A stretch of DNA of 64,000 nucleotides. Origin: Nocardia caishijiensis NBRC 108228. Lineage in GTDB: Bacteria; Actinomycetota; Actinomycetes; Mycobacteriales; Mycobacteriaceae. The first letter of the stretch is position 1; every line of letters starts with the position of its first letter. Below, piece after piece: positions 43,204 through 52,383 of the stretch. The notes under the pieces were generated by a model, which was not told where the DNA came from, ran no database searches, and saw nothing but the letters and a program-made list of their open reading frames with translations. The stretch is taken from positions 1 to 64,000 of the forward strand of contig NZ_BDBE01000030.1 of NCBI RefSeq assembly GCF_001612825.1, given 5' to 3'. The position numbers and the translations under genes are program-made.

Positions 43204-44373
43204 ATGACTGCCGCTACAGCGACCGACGACAACGTCGAAGTCGTCCGACAGGCCACGCGTGAGCTCGCGCGCAAGTTCGACAACAGCTACTGGCTCGACA
43301 AGGACAACAAACACGAATACCCCTGGGAATTCGTGAAAGCCTTCGCCGCTGGTGGTTGGCTCGGTGCGATGATCCCCGAGGAGTACGGCGGCATCGGCCT
43401 GGGTCTGAAGGAGACCGCCGTGATGCTCGGTGAGATCTCGGCCTCCGGCGCCGGGATGAGCGGCGGTTCGGCGATTCACTTCTACGCCTTCCCACCCGCG
43501 CCGATCGTGAAGTACGGCTCGGAGGAGATGAAACGCGAGTACCTGCCCAAGCTGGCCTCCGGTGAGCTGCTGATGGCATTCGGCGTCACCGAACCCACTG
43601 CGGGCGTTGACACTTCGCGTATCAAGACCAAGGCAACCAAGGTCGACGGCGGTTGGGTGATCAACGGGCAGAAGGTGTTCATCACCAACGCCCAGAACGC
43701 GCACAAGATCCTGCTGCTGGCCCGCACCTCGCCGCGGCGTGAGGACAAGCCGCTGTGGGGCATGTCGCTGTTCCTCGCCGATATGGACCGCTCGAGGGTC
43801 ACGGTCCGCGAGATCGACAAGCTCGGCCGCGCCGCCATCGACACCAACGAACTGTTCATCGACAACCTCGAGGTGTCCGAAGACCGGCTCGTCGGCGAGG
43901 TCGACAAGGGCTTCTACTACCTGCTCGACGGACTGAACCCTGAGCGCATCGTGGTGGGTATGGAAGGTGTCGGCCTTGGTCGCGCCGCCCTGGAGATCGG
44001 CGCCGAATACGCCAAGAACCGGGTGGTGTTCGACCGCCCGATCGGCCAGAACCAGGCCGTGGCACACCCGCTGGCCGATTCCTGGATCCGCCTGGAAGCC
44101 GCCGAGGGCATGATCATGCGCGCGGCGGAACTGTTCGACGCGGGCCTGCCGTGTGGTCCCGAGGCCGCGGCGGCCAAGTACCTCGGGGCCGAAGCCGGTT
44201 TCGAGGCGTGTGATCGCGCGTTCTCCACGCTCGGCGGGTACGCCTACGCGAAGGAGTACCACATCGAGCGGCTGTGGCGGGAGGTGCGTCTGCTGCGTAA
44301 CGCGCCGTTCTCCCAGGAGATGGTGCGCAACTACATCTCCCAGCAGGTGCTCGGCCTACCGCGTTCCTACTAG
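43204..44373 (+). CDS. Acyl-CoA dehydrogenase
   Basis: 389 residues; MAFGVTEPTAGVDTS and WVINGQKVFITNAQ are the FAD and substrate motifs. The C-terminal catalytic block is LLRNAPFSQEMVRNYI, with no YEGT, so the base is probably the Glu in LNPERIVVG. Enzymes of this subgroup accept branched or unusual acyl groups. It is coupled to the ligase (2-base gap) and followed by a racemase 14 bases later, which again suggests an alpha-methyl acyl-CoA. Confidence 0.9.
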   Translation: MTAATATDDNVEVVRQATRELARKFDNSYWLDKDNKHEYPWEFVKAFAAGGWLGAMIPEEYGGIGLGLKETAVMLGEISASGAGMSGGSAIHFYAFPPAPIVKYGSEEMKREYLPKLASGELLMAFGVTEPTAGVDTSRIKTKATKVDGGWVINGQKVFITNAQNAHKILLLARTSPRREDKPLWGMSLFLADMDRSRVTVREIDKLGRAAIDTNELFIDNLEVSEDRLVGEVDKGFYYLLDGLNPERIVVGMEGVGLGRAALEIGAEYAKNRVVFDRPIGQNQAVAHPLADSWIRLEAAEGMIMRAAELFDAGLPCGPEAAAAKYLGAEAGFEACDRAFSTLGGYAYAKEYHIERLWREVRLLRNAPFSQEMVRNYISQQVLGLPRSY

Positions 44374-44387
44374 GAGGGGAAATACCG

Positions 44388-45545
44388 ATGACGGGACCGT
44401 TGGCGGGTGTGCGTGTCGTCGTGCTGGCAGGCATGGGGCCGGTGCCCTATGTGTCGATGCTGCTGGCCGACATGGGCGCCGACGTCGTTCGGGTGGTGCG
44501 GCCGCCGCACCGCTCGGCGCGTGAGCTGAGCCAGACCGTCGGCCTGACCGAGGAGACCGATGTGGTCAACCGAGGTGTCGGGTCGGTGGCGGTGGATCTG
44601 AAGGACCCCGAAGGGCGTGAAGGTGTTCTGCGCCTTGCCGATTCGGCCGATGTGTTCATCGAGGGCTATCGCCCCGGTGTCGCCGAGCGGCTGGGTCTCG
44701 GCCCCGAGGTCGCCACCGCGCGCAACCCCCGCCTGGTCTATGTCCGGCTCACCGGATACGGCCAGACCGGTCCCCGGGCCAAGGACGCCGGGCACGACAT
44801 CAACTATGTCGCGCAGTCCGGCGCCTTGCACGCCCTCGCCTCCGAAGGCGGAGCGCCGCGACCGCCGATAAACCTTCTGGGTGACTACGCCGGTGGTGGG
44901 GCGATCGGCGCGTTCGGCATCGCCTGCGCGCTGGTCGAAGCCGGGCGTACGGGTCGTGGTCAGGTCATCGATGCGGCGATGGTCGACGGAGTCGCCGTGT
45001 TGACGGCCAAGTTGCAGGGCTTGCGTGCCGCCGGGCTGTACTCCGACGAGCCGGGAACCAACTTCCTCGACTCCGGCGCCCCGTTCTACGACACCTACCG
45101 GTGTGCGGACGGGCGGTATCTGGCGGTCGGAGCGCTCGAGCCCGACTTCTACCGTGAGTTCCTGAACCGCCTCGATGTCGACACCACCAGCTGGCCGGGC
45201 CAGGACGACCGCGAACAGTGGCCGAGACTGCGCGAACTCATCGCCGCGGCGGTGTCGAAGCGGACGCGCGACGAGTGGTGGCAGGTTTACCGGGGCACCG
45301 ATGCCTGCGTGTCGCCGGTACTCACCTTCGACGAGGCCGCCGAGGATCCCCACAACGTGGAACGTGGTGTGTTCCAGCGGGTTTCGGGAGTACTGCACCC
45401 CGCGCCCGCGCCGCGCTTCGATCGGACCCCGGCCCGCACCCCGTCGTGTCCGCCCACCGGACTCGGCGACCTCGACGACATCCTGGCCCGGTGGACGACC
45501 GCCGCGGTCACCACCGGCGCCGACGCGGTGTCGATCAGCGAATGA
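44388..45545 (+). CDS. Alpha-methylacyl-CoA racemase-like protein
   Basis: 385 residues. His136 in GHDINY and Asp166 in LLGDYAGGG match the racemase pair, and [12 protein letters not shown] ends the C-terminal domain as in the copies at 4004 and 19687. The N-terminal [22 protein letters not shown] is AMACR-like. It should epimerise the alpha-methyl acyl-CoA for the preceding ACD. The next ribosome site lies directly after its stop codon. Confidence 0.87.
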   Translation: MTGPLAGVRVVVLAGMGPVPYVSMLLADMGADVVRVVRPPHRSARELSQTVGLTEETDVVNRGVGSVAVDLKDPEGREGVLRLADSADVFIEGYRPGVAERLGLGPEVATARNPRLVYVRLTGYGQTGPRAKDAGHDINYVAQSGALHALASEGGAPRPPINLLGDYAGGGAIGAFGIACALVEAGRTGRGQVIDAAMVDGVAVLTAKLQGLRAAGLYSDEPGTNFLDSGAPFYDTYRCADGRYLAVGALEPDFYREFLNRLDVDTTSWPGQDDREQWPRLRELIAAAVSKRTRDEWWQVYRGTDACVSPVLTFDEAAEDPHNVERGVFQRVSGVLHPAPAPRFDRTPARTPSCPPTGLGDLDDILARWTTAAVTTGADAVSISE

Positions 45546-45556
45546 AAGGACAACAA

Positions 45557-46348
45557 GTGCCCGGTTACGAGGAGTTCTCGTCGTTGACGATCGACCGGCC
45601 CGCCGACGGCGTGCTGCGGATCGTGCTCGACGGCCCGAACCTGAATTCCGTCGGTGCCGAGGCACACCGGCATCTCGCCGACATCTGGCCGGTGATCGCG
45701 CTCGACGAATCGGTGCGCGCCGTCGTCATCCGAGGTGCGGGGGAGCGGGCCTTCTCCGCCGGTGGCAGTTTCGATCTGGTCGAGGCCATGATCGGTGACT
45801 ACGCGTCGCGGACACGGGTGATGCGGGAGGCGCGGGATCTGGTGCGCAACATCATCGAGGTGCCCCAGCCGATCATCTCCGCCATCAACGGTCCCGCCGC
45901 GGGCGCCGGGCTGGTTGCGGCGCTGCTCGCCGACATCTCGGTGGCGGGTCGCCGCGCCAAGATCGTCGACGGACACGTGCGCCTCGGTGTGGCCGCAGGC
46001 GATCACGCGGCGATCTGCTGGCCGCTGCTGACCTCGATGGCCAAGGCCAAGTACCACCTGCTGACCAACGAGGTGCTCACCGGCGAGGAGGCCGAGCGCA
46101 TCGGCATGGTGTCGTTGTGCGTCGACGACGACCAGGTCCAGGACCGCGCAATGGAGATCGCGCAGAAGCTGGCGGCTGGTTCGCGGGCCGGTATCCAGGG
46201 CACCAAGATGGCGCTCAACGGCTGGTACCGCCAGGCGATGCCGATCTTCGACGCCTCGCTCGGCCTCGAGTTCTACCACTTCGGCGGCCCTGATGTCGTC
46301 GAGGGCGTGGGCTCACACCGTGAGAAGCGGGAGCCCAAGTTCTCATGA
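45557..46348 (+). CDS. Enoyl-CoA hydratase/isomerase (crotonase) family protein
   Basis: 263 residues from the GTG at 45557, preferred because AAGGA lies six bases upstream; an ATG at 45542 overlapping the previous stop has no ribosome site. Oxyanion-hole blocks are [15 protein letters not shown] and [18 protein letters not shown]. The region that carries the catalytic glutamates in classical hydratases reads [20 protein letters not shown], so normal hydration is uncertain. It could be an isomerase, hydrolase or decarboxylase of the same fold. It overlaps the next CoA-transferase by 4 bases. Confidence 0.83.
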   Translation: MPGYEEFSSLTIDRPADGVLRIVLDGPNLNSVGAEAHRHLADIWPVIALDESVRAVVIRGAGERAFSAGGSFDLVEAMIGDYASRTRVMREARDLVRNIIEVPQPIISAINGPAAGAGLVAALLADISVAGRRAKIVDGHVRLGVAAGDHAAICWPLLTSMAKAKYHLLTNEVLTGEEAERIGMVSLCVDDDQVQDRAMEIAQKLAAGSRAGIQGTKMALNGWYRQAMPIFDASLGLEFYHFGGPDVVEGVGSHREKREPKFS

Positions 46349-47520
46349 GCACCGAACCCACGCGTGCTCCGCTGTCCGGGGTGACGGTGATCGGGCTCGA
46401 ACAAGCCATCGCCGCCCCGCTGTGCACCCGGCACCTCGCCGATCTCGGCGCCCGGGTGATCAAGGTCGAGCAGCCGGGATATGGTGACTCGACCCGGCAT
46501 TACGACACGGTTGTCGGCGGCCTGTCGGCGCATTTCACCTGGCTCAACCACGGTAAGGAATCCGCGGCGCTCGATCTGCGGGACGCCGATGACCTCGCGG
46601 TCCTCGAAGCGATGCTCGCGGGGGCCGATGTGCTGGTCAGCAATCTGGGCCCCGGCGCGCTGGACCGGCTCGGTCTCGGTGTCGAGGAGCTGACGCGCCG
46701 CTACCCCCGATTGATCATCGTCGACATCTCCGGCTACGGCCGCGGCGGTCCACTCGACCACAAGCGCGCCTACGACCTGCTGATCCAGGCCGAGGCGGGT
46801 TCGTGCGCGATCACCGGCACACCCGGATATCCGGCCAAACCCGGTATCCCCGTGGCCGACATCGGCACGGCCCTGTACTCGTATTCGGCGGTCCTGGCCG
46901 CGCTCTACGACCGTGAGCGCACAGGCCGCGGCGCGGTCGTGCCGGTCGCGATGCTCGACGTGGTCTCGGAGATGATGGGCTTCGCGCTCAACCAGGTGCT
47001 GCACGCGGGCACCGAGCCGGTGCCGGTCGGAATGGGTTCGCCGATGATCGCCCCGTACGGCGCGTATCCGACCTCGGACGGGCAGACCGCGGTTCTCGGC
47101 ACGACCAGTGATCGGGAGTGGCGGCGGATGACCGAACTCATGGGCTGCCCCGAACTCGCCGAAGATCCGCGCTATCTGCACAACGACGACCGGGTCGCGC
47201 GTCGCGGCGAAGTCGACGCCATCGTCGAACAGTGGTGCGCGACAAGGACGCTCGCCGAAGTTCAGGACGCCGCCGACAAGGCGGGTATCGGGAACGCACG
47301 GCTCAACGGCGTGCGCGAGCTCGCCGAGCATCCCCAGCTGCGGGAACGCGGCCGGTGGCGCGAGATCGGCACCCCGTCCGGCCCGGTACCGGCCTTGCTG
47401 CCGCCGGGCACGGCACGGGACTGGCCGGTGACCAACGGTTCGGTGCCCGCGCTCGGTGCGCACACCGACGCGATCCGGGCCGAGTTCGCTCCCCGGGTCC
47501 CTCAGCCGAGCGAGACCTGA
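46345..47520 (+). CDS. Class III CoA-transferase
   Basis: 391 residues. The catalytic aspartate is Asp172 in [12 protein letters not shown], with [12 protein letters not shown] as the transferase-type helix; no racemase histidine is present. It should exchange CoA between an acid substrate and an acyl-CoA of the operon. It overlaps the ECH by 4 bases, and its last base is the first base of the GntR gene, so all three are coupled. Confidence 0.87.
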   Translation: MSTEPTRAPLSGVTVIGLEQAIAAPLCTRHLADLGARVIKVEQPGYGDSTRHYDTVVGGLSAHFTWLNHGKESAALDLRDADDLAVLEAMLAGADVLVSNLGPGALDRLGLGVEELTRRYPRLIIVDISGYGRGGPLDHKRAYDLLIQAEAGSCAITGTPGYPAKPGIPVADIGTALYSYSAVLAALYDRERTGRGAVVPVAMLDVVSEMMGFALNQVLHAGTEPVPVGMGSPMIAPYGAYPTSDGQTAVLGTTSDREWRRMTELMGCPELAEDPRYLHNDDRVARRGEVDAIVEQWCATRTLAEVQDAADKAGIGNARLNGVRELAEHPQLRERGRWREIGTPSGPVPALLPPGTARDWPVTNGSVPALGAHTDAIRAEFAPRVPQPSET

Positions 47521-48176
47521 TGGACCTGCCGCGCGTCACGCCGCCGACCAGCCTCAAAACCAGCGCCGTCCAGGAGATCCGGCGCCGGATCTTCGCGGGC
47601 GAACTGCGTCCGGGCGACAAGATCGACCAGGACGAGATCGCGGATTCGCTCGGCATCAGCAAGCTACCGGTGCGCGAGGCGCTGATCGCCCTGGAACTGG
47701 AGAGCATCGTCGACATGCCGCCCCGGCGTGGCGCTTTCGTCGCTCCGATGACACGCGACGATGTGCGCGACCACTACTGGTTGCTCGGCGTGGTGTCCGG
47801 GCTGGCCGCCGCCCGCGCGGCCGAGCGTATCGGCGTGTCCTCGCTCGACGCGCTGGGCGTGATCCTGGATCGGATGACGACCGCGTCGAGCCGGGACCGC
47901 GAAATGCTGAACTTCGAATTCCACCGGATGATCAACCGCGCGAGCGGATCCCGGCGCCTGCTCACCGAACTCAAGGTGCTCGGCAGCGCCGGTCCGCACG
48001 GCTTCTACGAGACGCACGACGACTGGTCCGACATCGCCGACCGCGATCACCGCGAGATCCTCGCGGCACTGCTGGCCCGCGACGCCGATACGGCTCGCGC
48101 GGTCACCGAGGAGCACTTTCTGCACGGTGGCGACCGTGCGGTGCACATGCTCGAAACTCGCGGTTTCTGGAAATGA
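47520..48176 (+). CDS. GntR-family regulator, FCD subfamily
   Basis: 218 residues from the ATG overlapping the CoA-transferase stop (TGATG). HTH: EIRRRIFAGELRPGDKIDQDEIADSLGISKLPVREALIALE. FCD domain: FEFHRMINRAS, DRDHREILAALLARD and VTEEHFLHGGD. Being inside the catabolic operon, it is a natural candidate for the regulator of the AT-rich elements at 40648-40732, 48175 and others, but this is inference. The other GntR (31721) is only distantly similar. Confidence 0.9.
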   Translation: MDLPRVTPPTSLKTSAVQEIRRRIFAGELRPGDKIDQDEIADSLGISKLPVREALIALELESIVDMPPRRGAFVAPMTRDDVRDHYWLLGVVSGLAAARAAERIGVSSLDALGVILDRMTTASSRDREMLNFEFHRMINRASGSRRLLTELKVLGSAGPHGFYETHDDWSDIADRDHREILAALLARDADTARAVTEEHFLHGGDRAVHMLETRGFWK

Positions 48177-48190
48177 TATAATATTTTATG
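48175..48190. promoter_or_regulatory. AT-rich element GATATAATATTTTATG
   Basis: Overlaps the GntR stop and lies 23 bases before the ACD ATG. It may give the last two genes of the run (ACD, thiolase) their own promoter. Confidence 0.5.
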
Positions 48191-48212
48191 CGTGAACTAG
48201 GAAAGGGTAGGC

Positions 48213-49361
48213 ATGAGCCTCACAGCCGATGAGCAGCAGATGGTCGATCTGGTCGCCGACTTCGTCGACCAGCGGGTCAAGAACCGCGTGCGCGAGTTCG
48301 AGGAAGACGATGTCTACCCCGAGGAGTTCATCGAGGAGATGAAGAAGCTCGGCTTCTTCGGCCTGCTCGCGCCCGCCGAATTCGGTGGCGTCGACGTGAG
48401 TACCGCCTGCTTCGCCGGTGTCACCGAGCAATTGGCGCGCGGCTGGATGAGCCTGGCGGGCGCCATCGGTGGCCACTCGGTGATCACCTACCTCATCAAG
48501 ACTTTCGGCACGCCGGAGCAGAAGTCGAAGTACCTGCCGAAGATGGCCGAGGGCGCGATCCGCGCCACCATGGCGCTGACCGAGCCCGCGGGCGGCAGCG
48601 ACCTGCAGGCCATGCGCACCGTCGCCGTGCGCGACGGCGACCAGTGGTCAATCACCGGCTCCAAGACCTGGATCTCCAACGCCGCGCACTCGGGGCTGAT
48701 CGGTCTGCTGTGTATCACCGATCGCGACGCCACGCCCGCCCACAAGGGCATGAGCGTGATCCTGGTGGAACCCGGCGACGGAATGATCATCTCCAAGAAG
48801 CTGCCCAAGCTCGGCTACCGCGGCGTGGAAGCCTGCGAGCTGGTGTTCGACGGCCGCAAGGTCGGCGACGACGCCATCCTCGGCGGCGTGCCGCACCTGG
48901 GCTGGAGCCACATGATGCGCGGCCTCGAGGTCGGGCGCATCCAGGTCGCCTCACGCGCGCTCGGTGTCGGCCAGGCCGCACTCGATGCCGCGGTGCGCTA
49001 CGCGCAGGAACGTGAGTCCTTCGGCAAGCCGATCTGGAAGCACCAATCCGTCGGCAATCTGCTGGCCGACATGGCGACCAAGCAACGCGCCGCTCGCCTG
49101 CTGACCCTCGACGCCGCCCAGAAACTGGACGCCGGCGTGCGTGCCGATATGGAAGCGGGCATGGCCAAGCTGTTCGCGTCCGAGACCGCGATGCAGATCG
49201 CGCTCGATGCGATCCGCGTGCACGGCGGCTACGGCTACTCCAAGGAATACGACGTGGAGCGTTACTTCCGCGACGCGCCGCTGATGATCGTCGGTGAGGG
49301 CACCAACGAGATCCAGCGCAATGTCATTGCCGCACAGCTCATCGCGCGCAACGCGATCTGA
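48213..49361 (+). CDS. Acyl-CoA dehydrogenase
   Basis: 382 residues. ATMALTEPAGGSDLQ and WSITGSKTWISNAA are the FAD/substrate motifs. The catalytic Glu is in MIVGEGTNEIQRNVIA, in the MCAD-like position. GGYGYSKEYDVERYFRDAPL is the usual C-terminal block. With the thiolase 13 bases later it could complete a beta-oxidation step. Preceded by an AT-rich element, so it may be separately controlled. Confidence 0.92.
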   Translation: MSLTADEQQMVDLVADFVDQRVKNRVREFEEDDVYPEEFIEEMKKLGFFGLLAPAEFGGVDVSTACFAGVTEQLARGWMSLAGAIGGHSVITYLIKTFGTPEQKSKYLPKMAEGAIRATMALTEPAGGSDLQAMRTVAVRDGDQWSITGSKTWISNAAHSGLIGLLCITDRDATPAHKGMSVILVEPGDGMIISKKLPKLGYRGVEACELVFDGRKVGDDAILGGVPHLGWSHMMRGLEVGRIQVASRALGVGQAALDAAVRYAQERESFGKPIWKHQSVGNLLADMATKQRAARLLTLDAAQKLDAGVRADMEAGMAKLFASETAMQIALDAIRVHGGYGYSKEYDVERYFRDAPLMIVGEGTNEIQRNVIAAQLIARNAI

Positions 49362-49374
49362 TCGGAGTCGATGG

Positions 49375-50592
49375 ATGTCAACCCTGCGCCGGGCCGCGAT
49401 CGTCGCGCCCACCCGCACCCCCGTCGGTACTTTCGGCGGTTCCCTGCGTGACGTACCGGTCGAGGACCTGGGCGCCACCGTGGTGAACGCGGTGATCGAG
49501 CGTTCCGGGATCGACCCCGAACGCATCGACGATGTCGTGTTCGCCCAGTCCTACGCCAACTCCGAAGTGCCGTGCGTCGGCCGCTGGCTGGCGCTGCACG
49601 CCGGGCTGCCGATCACCGTGCCCGGCATGCAGCTCGACCGCCGCTGCGGCGGTGGCCTGCAGGCCCTGGCCACCTCGGCGATGATGGTGCAGACCGGCGC
49701 CGCCGATGTGGTGCTCGCCGGTGGTGTCGAGTCGATGAGCCGCATCGAGTACTACTCGACCAGCACGCGCTGGGGTGCCCGCGCGGGCACCGTGCAGCTG
49801 TTCGACCGACTCGACCGCGGCCGCGAACGCTCCCAGCCGGTGGCCCGGTTCGGCAAGATCTCCGGAATGATCGAGACGGCCGAAAACCTCGCGCAGGACT
49901 ACGGTCTGATGCGTGAAGAGGCCGACGCCTTCGCCGCACGTAGTCACCAGAAGGCGGCCGCTGCCTGGGCGGAAGGACGATTCACCGACGAAGTGGTTCC
50001 GGTGACCGTGCCGCAGCGTAAGGGCGAGCCGGTGGTGTTCGCCGCCGACGAGGGGATCCGCCCGGATTCCACGCCACAGACCCTGTCGAAGCTGCGCACG
50101 ATCATGCCCGACGGCACCGTCACCGCGGGAAACTCGAGCCAGCAGAACGATGCCGCCGCCGGGCTCCTCGTGGTCGCCGAAGAACAGCTCGACGCGCTCG
50201 GCCTCGAGCCGATCGGCTACCTGACCGGCTGGGCCGCCGCGGGCTGCGAGCCCTCCCGCATGGGTATCGGCCCGGTGCCCGCCGTCGCGAAACTCGCCGC
50301 GCGCCAGGGCACCGATACCGTCTCGCTGCTCGATTCGATGGATCTCGTCGAGGTCAACGAGGCGTTCGCCGTGCAGGTCCTCGCGGTGCTGGAGGGCTGG
50401 GGCTGGCGCGATCACGACCGGCTCAATGTCAACGGTTCGGGCATCTCGCTCGGCCACCCCATCGGCGCCACGGGCGTGCGCATGGTCACCACCCTGCTGC
50501 ACGAACTGCGCCGACGTGGTGGTGGCCGTGGTCTTGCCACCATGTGCATCGGTGGCGGCCAAGGTATGGCCGCCACTTTCGAGACCGCCTGA
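49375..50592 (+). CDS. Acetyl-CoA acyltransferase (thiolase)
   Basis: 405 residues from the ATG at 49375 (GGAG upstream; an out-of-frame ATG at 49371 is ignored). All catalytic groups are present: Cys91 in LDRRCGGGLQ, the NEAF motif, the His in LGHPIGATG and Cys391 in MCIGGGQG. So this is a true thiolase, in contrast to the Cys-less copy at 16863. It should cleave a 3-ketoacyl-CoA to acetyl-CoA or propionyl-CoA. It ends the long plus-strand run and is followed by a hairpin. Confidence 0.92.
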   Translation: MSTLRRAAIVAPTRTPVGTFGGSLRDVPVEDLGATVVNAVIERSGIDPERIDDVVFAQSYANSEVPCVGRWLALHAGLPITVPGMQLDRRCGGGLQALATSAMMVQTGAADVVLAGGVESMSRIEYYSTSTRWGARAGTVQLFDRLDRGRERSQPVARFGKISGMIETAENLAQDYGLMREEADAFAARSHQKAAAAWAEGRFTDEVVPVTVPQRKGEPVVFAADEGIRPDSTPQTLSKLRTIMPDGTVTAGNSSQQNDAAAGLLVVAEEQLDALGLEPIGYLTGWAAAGCEPSRMGIGPVPAVAKLAARQGTDTVSLLDSMDLVEVNEAFAVQVLAVLEGWGWRDHDRLNVNGSGISLGHPIGATGVRMVTTLLHELRRRGGGRGLATMCIGGGQGMAATFETA

Positions 50593-50612
50593 TCACCGTT
50601 CAGGCACCGACC

Positions 50613-50647
50613 GTGCCCCGGCGAACCGAACAGGCCCGCCGGGGCAC
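50613..50647 (+). terminator. Hairpin terminator after thiolase
   Basis: Perfect 11-base arms GTGCCCCGGCG (50613-50623) and CGCCGGGGCAC (50637-50647), 20 bases after the thiolase stop. Confidence 0.7.
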
Positions 50648-50913
50648 AGTCATTGTGGAACGACGAGTACAAGCAGGTCGACACCCGATGAAATCCGACA
50701 AGCGATCACCATGCCCACACGAACCCGATGTTCGACTGATGGTCCAGTTCGCCACCATTCGTATGGAATTCGTGGCATGTCTGACGGCCGCGCTGGTCTT
50801 CGTCCAGGATGTGGCCGGCCGCCATCTCTGTGACATCACGGTAGCGGCCGCGCACTACGCAGACCTGCCACGTCTGCCGAACGAACGCTTGTACTTGATG
50901 CCCTGATAGGTGA

Positions 50914-50955
50914 AAAGCCTGGCCCGACTCGAATCCGAGTCGGGCCAGGCTTTTG
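50914..50955 (-). terminator. Strong hairpin terminator after MmgE/PrpD gene
   Basis: A 19-base perfect stem (50914-50932 with 50937-50955) with loop AATC and A/T-tract ends, a few bases beyond the stop of the minus-strand MmgE/PrpD gene. Probably bidirectional. Confidence 0.85.
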
Positions 50956-50962
50956 CGGTGCG

Positions 50963-52357
50963 TCAGACGCGCAACAGCGCGGCGAACTCACCGACCGGGG
51001 TGGCCGGATCCCCGGAGTTGATCGCTGTCAGCAAGGCCTCGCTGCGTTCGGCACCCAGATCGGCGACGGTGAGGTCGCGGAACTTGGCGTCCAGGTCGGT
51101 CTGCGTCATCGGGTTCTCGGCGGTGCCGCGTGGGTTGTCGACGAAGACGTGCTCGGTGGAGCCGTCGCGGTAGGTGACCGTGATATCGGCGATCCAGCGT
51201 CCCGCGTATTCGGCGTCGAGCTCGGGGTCGACCTCGATCTTCACCCGGCGTGCCATCTCGGCGACCTCACTGCCCTCGCTGAGATCGAGACGCCCGGCCA
51301 TGTAGTCGTGATGAGCGCGGAAGCCGTTGCCGCGGCCCAGGATCGCCAAGGCGAACTGGAACGGCAGGCTGTACTGCAGGTGCTCGATGATCTGTGGGGC
51401 ATAGGCGTTGGCGTTCTGGTTACCGATGATCACGTCACCGCCGGACTGGATGCCGAGCCGAACGGACTCGACCTCGGCTGCCCGCGTGGTGAGCTGCTGG
51501 GCGCCGTCGATGTAGGCGTGGTTGATGCCGCAGCAGCAGTAGGGCTTGATCCACACCCGTGTGATCTCGAAAGAGGCTGCCGGGTCGAACAATGTGGCGG
51601 CGTCCTCGGCGACCGGGCGTCCGACGAAGGTGCGGTAGAAGCCCTTGCCGCCGCTGAGGAACGTGGTCGGGCCGGTGATGCCCGCCGCCGCCATCTCCGC
51701 GGCGCGAATGCCGTTGCGGGTACCGATCCCCGAATGCAGCCGCTTCACCGAGCCGCCGGTCGAGGTGTACTCGGTGGTTCCCGAGCTGTGGCTCATCGCG
51801 ATCGACAGCGCGTGGATGGTGCGCTCGGCATCGAATCCACGCATCTTCGCGACGACGGCGGCGGCACCGAACGCCGACAACACCCCGTGCGGATGGAACC
51901 CGCGCTCGAGCAGTTGCGGCGCGGCCAGCATGCCGATCCGGGTGTAGACCTCGTACCCGGCGACGATGCCGGTGATGACCTCCGCCATCGAGGCGCCGAG
52001 CTCCTCACCGACAGCGACAGCCGCGGAGACCACCGCACTGCCGGGGTGGCTGGAGCTGGATCGGTGTGCGTCGTCGTACTCGAAGCCGTGACCGTACGTC
52101 GCGTTGACGAAAGCGGCATCGGCGGCACTCATTTCGTCACCTGACGCGGTGACGTGGGCGGAGCCGGGGGCATGTGAGGTCTTGGTCAGCTCGAGCACCG
52201 CCCGGCTCCACGACAGCGACGCGCAGCCGATCTGCACCGCCAGCTGGTCTTGCATGAGCCGACGAGCCCCGGCCAGCGCGTCGGCCGGGATCGAGTCGTA
52301 CTCCAGATCGGTGACCAGCCGGGCGACGGCGGCTTCCAACGGGGGTGGGGAAGGCAT
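50963..52357 (-). CDS. MmgE/PrpD-family protein (methylcitrate-dehydratase fold)
   Basis: 464 residues from the ATG at 52357 (GAAAGG upstream). The family blocks are ATYGHGFEYDDAHRSSSSHPGSAVV, GYEVYTRIG, HPHGVLSAFGAAAVVAK, and IKPYCCCGINHAYID. It includes 2-methylcitrate dehydratase, iminodisuccinate epimerase and cis-aconitate decarboxylase. MmgE members also occur in itaconate and branched dicarboxylate loci. It is the second gene of a pair with an ALDH (26-base gap). The exact reaction cannot be read; dehydration of a branched hydroxy acid is the likeliest. Confidence 0.82.
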   Translation of the reverse strand: MPSPPPLEAAVARLVTDLEYDSIPADALAGARRLMQDQLAVQIGCASLSWSRAVLELTKTSHAPGSAHVTASGDEMSAADAAFVNATYGHGFEYDDAHRSSSSHPGSAVVSAAVAVGEELGASMAEVITGIVAGYEVYTRIGMLAAPQLLERGFHPHGVLSAFGAAAVVAKMRGFDAERTIHALSIAMSHSSGTTEYTSTGGSVKRLHSGIGTRNGIRAAEMAAAGITGPTTFLSGGKGFYRTFVGRPVAEDAATLFDPAASFEITRVWIKPYCCCGINHAYIDGAQQLTTRAAEVESVRLGIQSGGDVIIGNQNANAYAPQIIEHLQYSLPFQFALAILGRGNGFRAHHDYMAGRLDLSEGSEVAEMARRVKIEVDPELDAEYAGRWIADITVTYRDGSTEHVFVDNPRGTAENPMTQTDLDAKFRDLTVADLGAERSEALLTAINSGDPATPVGEFAALLRV

Positions 52358-52383
52358 GGAGAACCTTTCAGGAAGGGAGGGCG

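Larger units (their letters stand above)
50593..50962. other. 370-base region between convergent operons, two hairpins
   Basis: No gene with family support. A 72-codon frame (50691-50906) lacks a convincing ribosome site. The region is bounded by a terminator on each side, one per convergent operon. Confidence 0.5.

Noticed and set aside
41573..44262. Minus-strand frames of 543 and 428 codons antisense to ligase and ACD
   Set aside because: No domain content; mirror of the codon bias of the plus-strand genes.
50691..50906. 72-codon frame between thiolase and MmgE/PrpD
   Set aside because: No ribosome site or family similarity; lies between two terminators.
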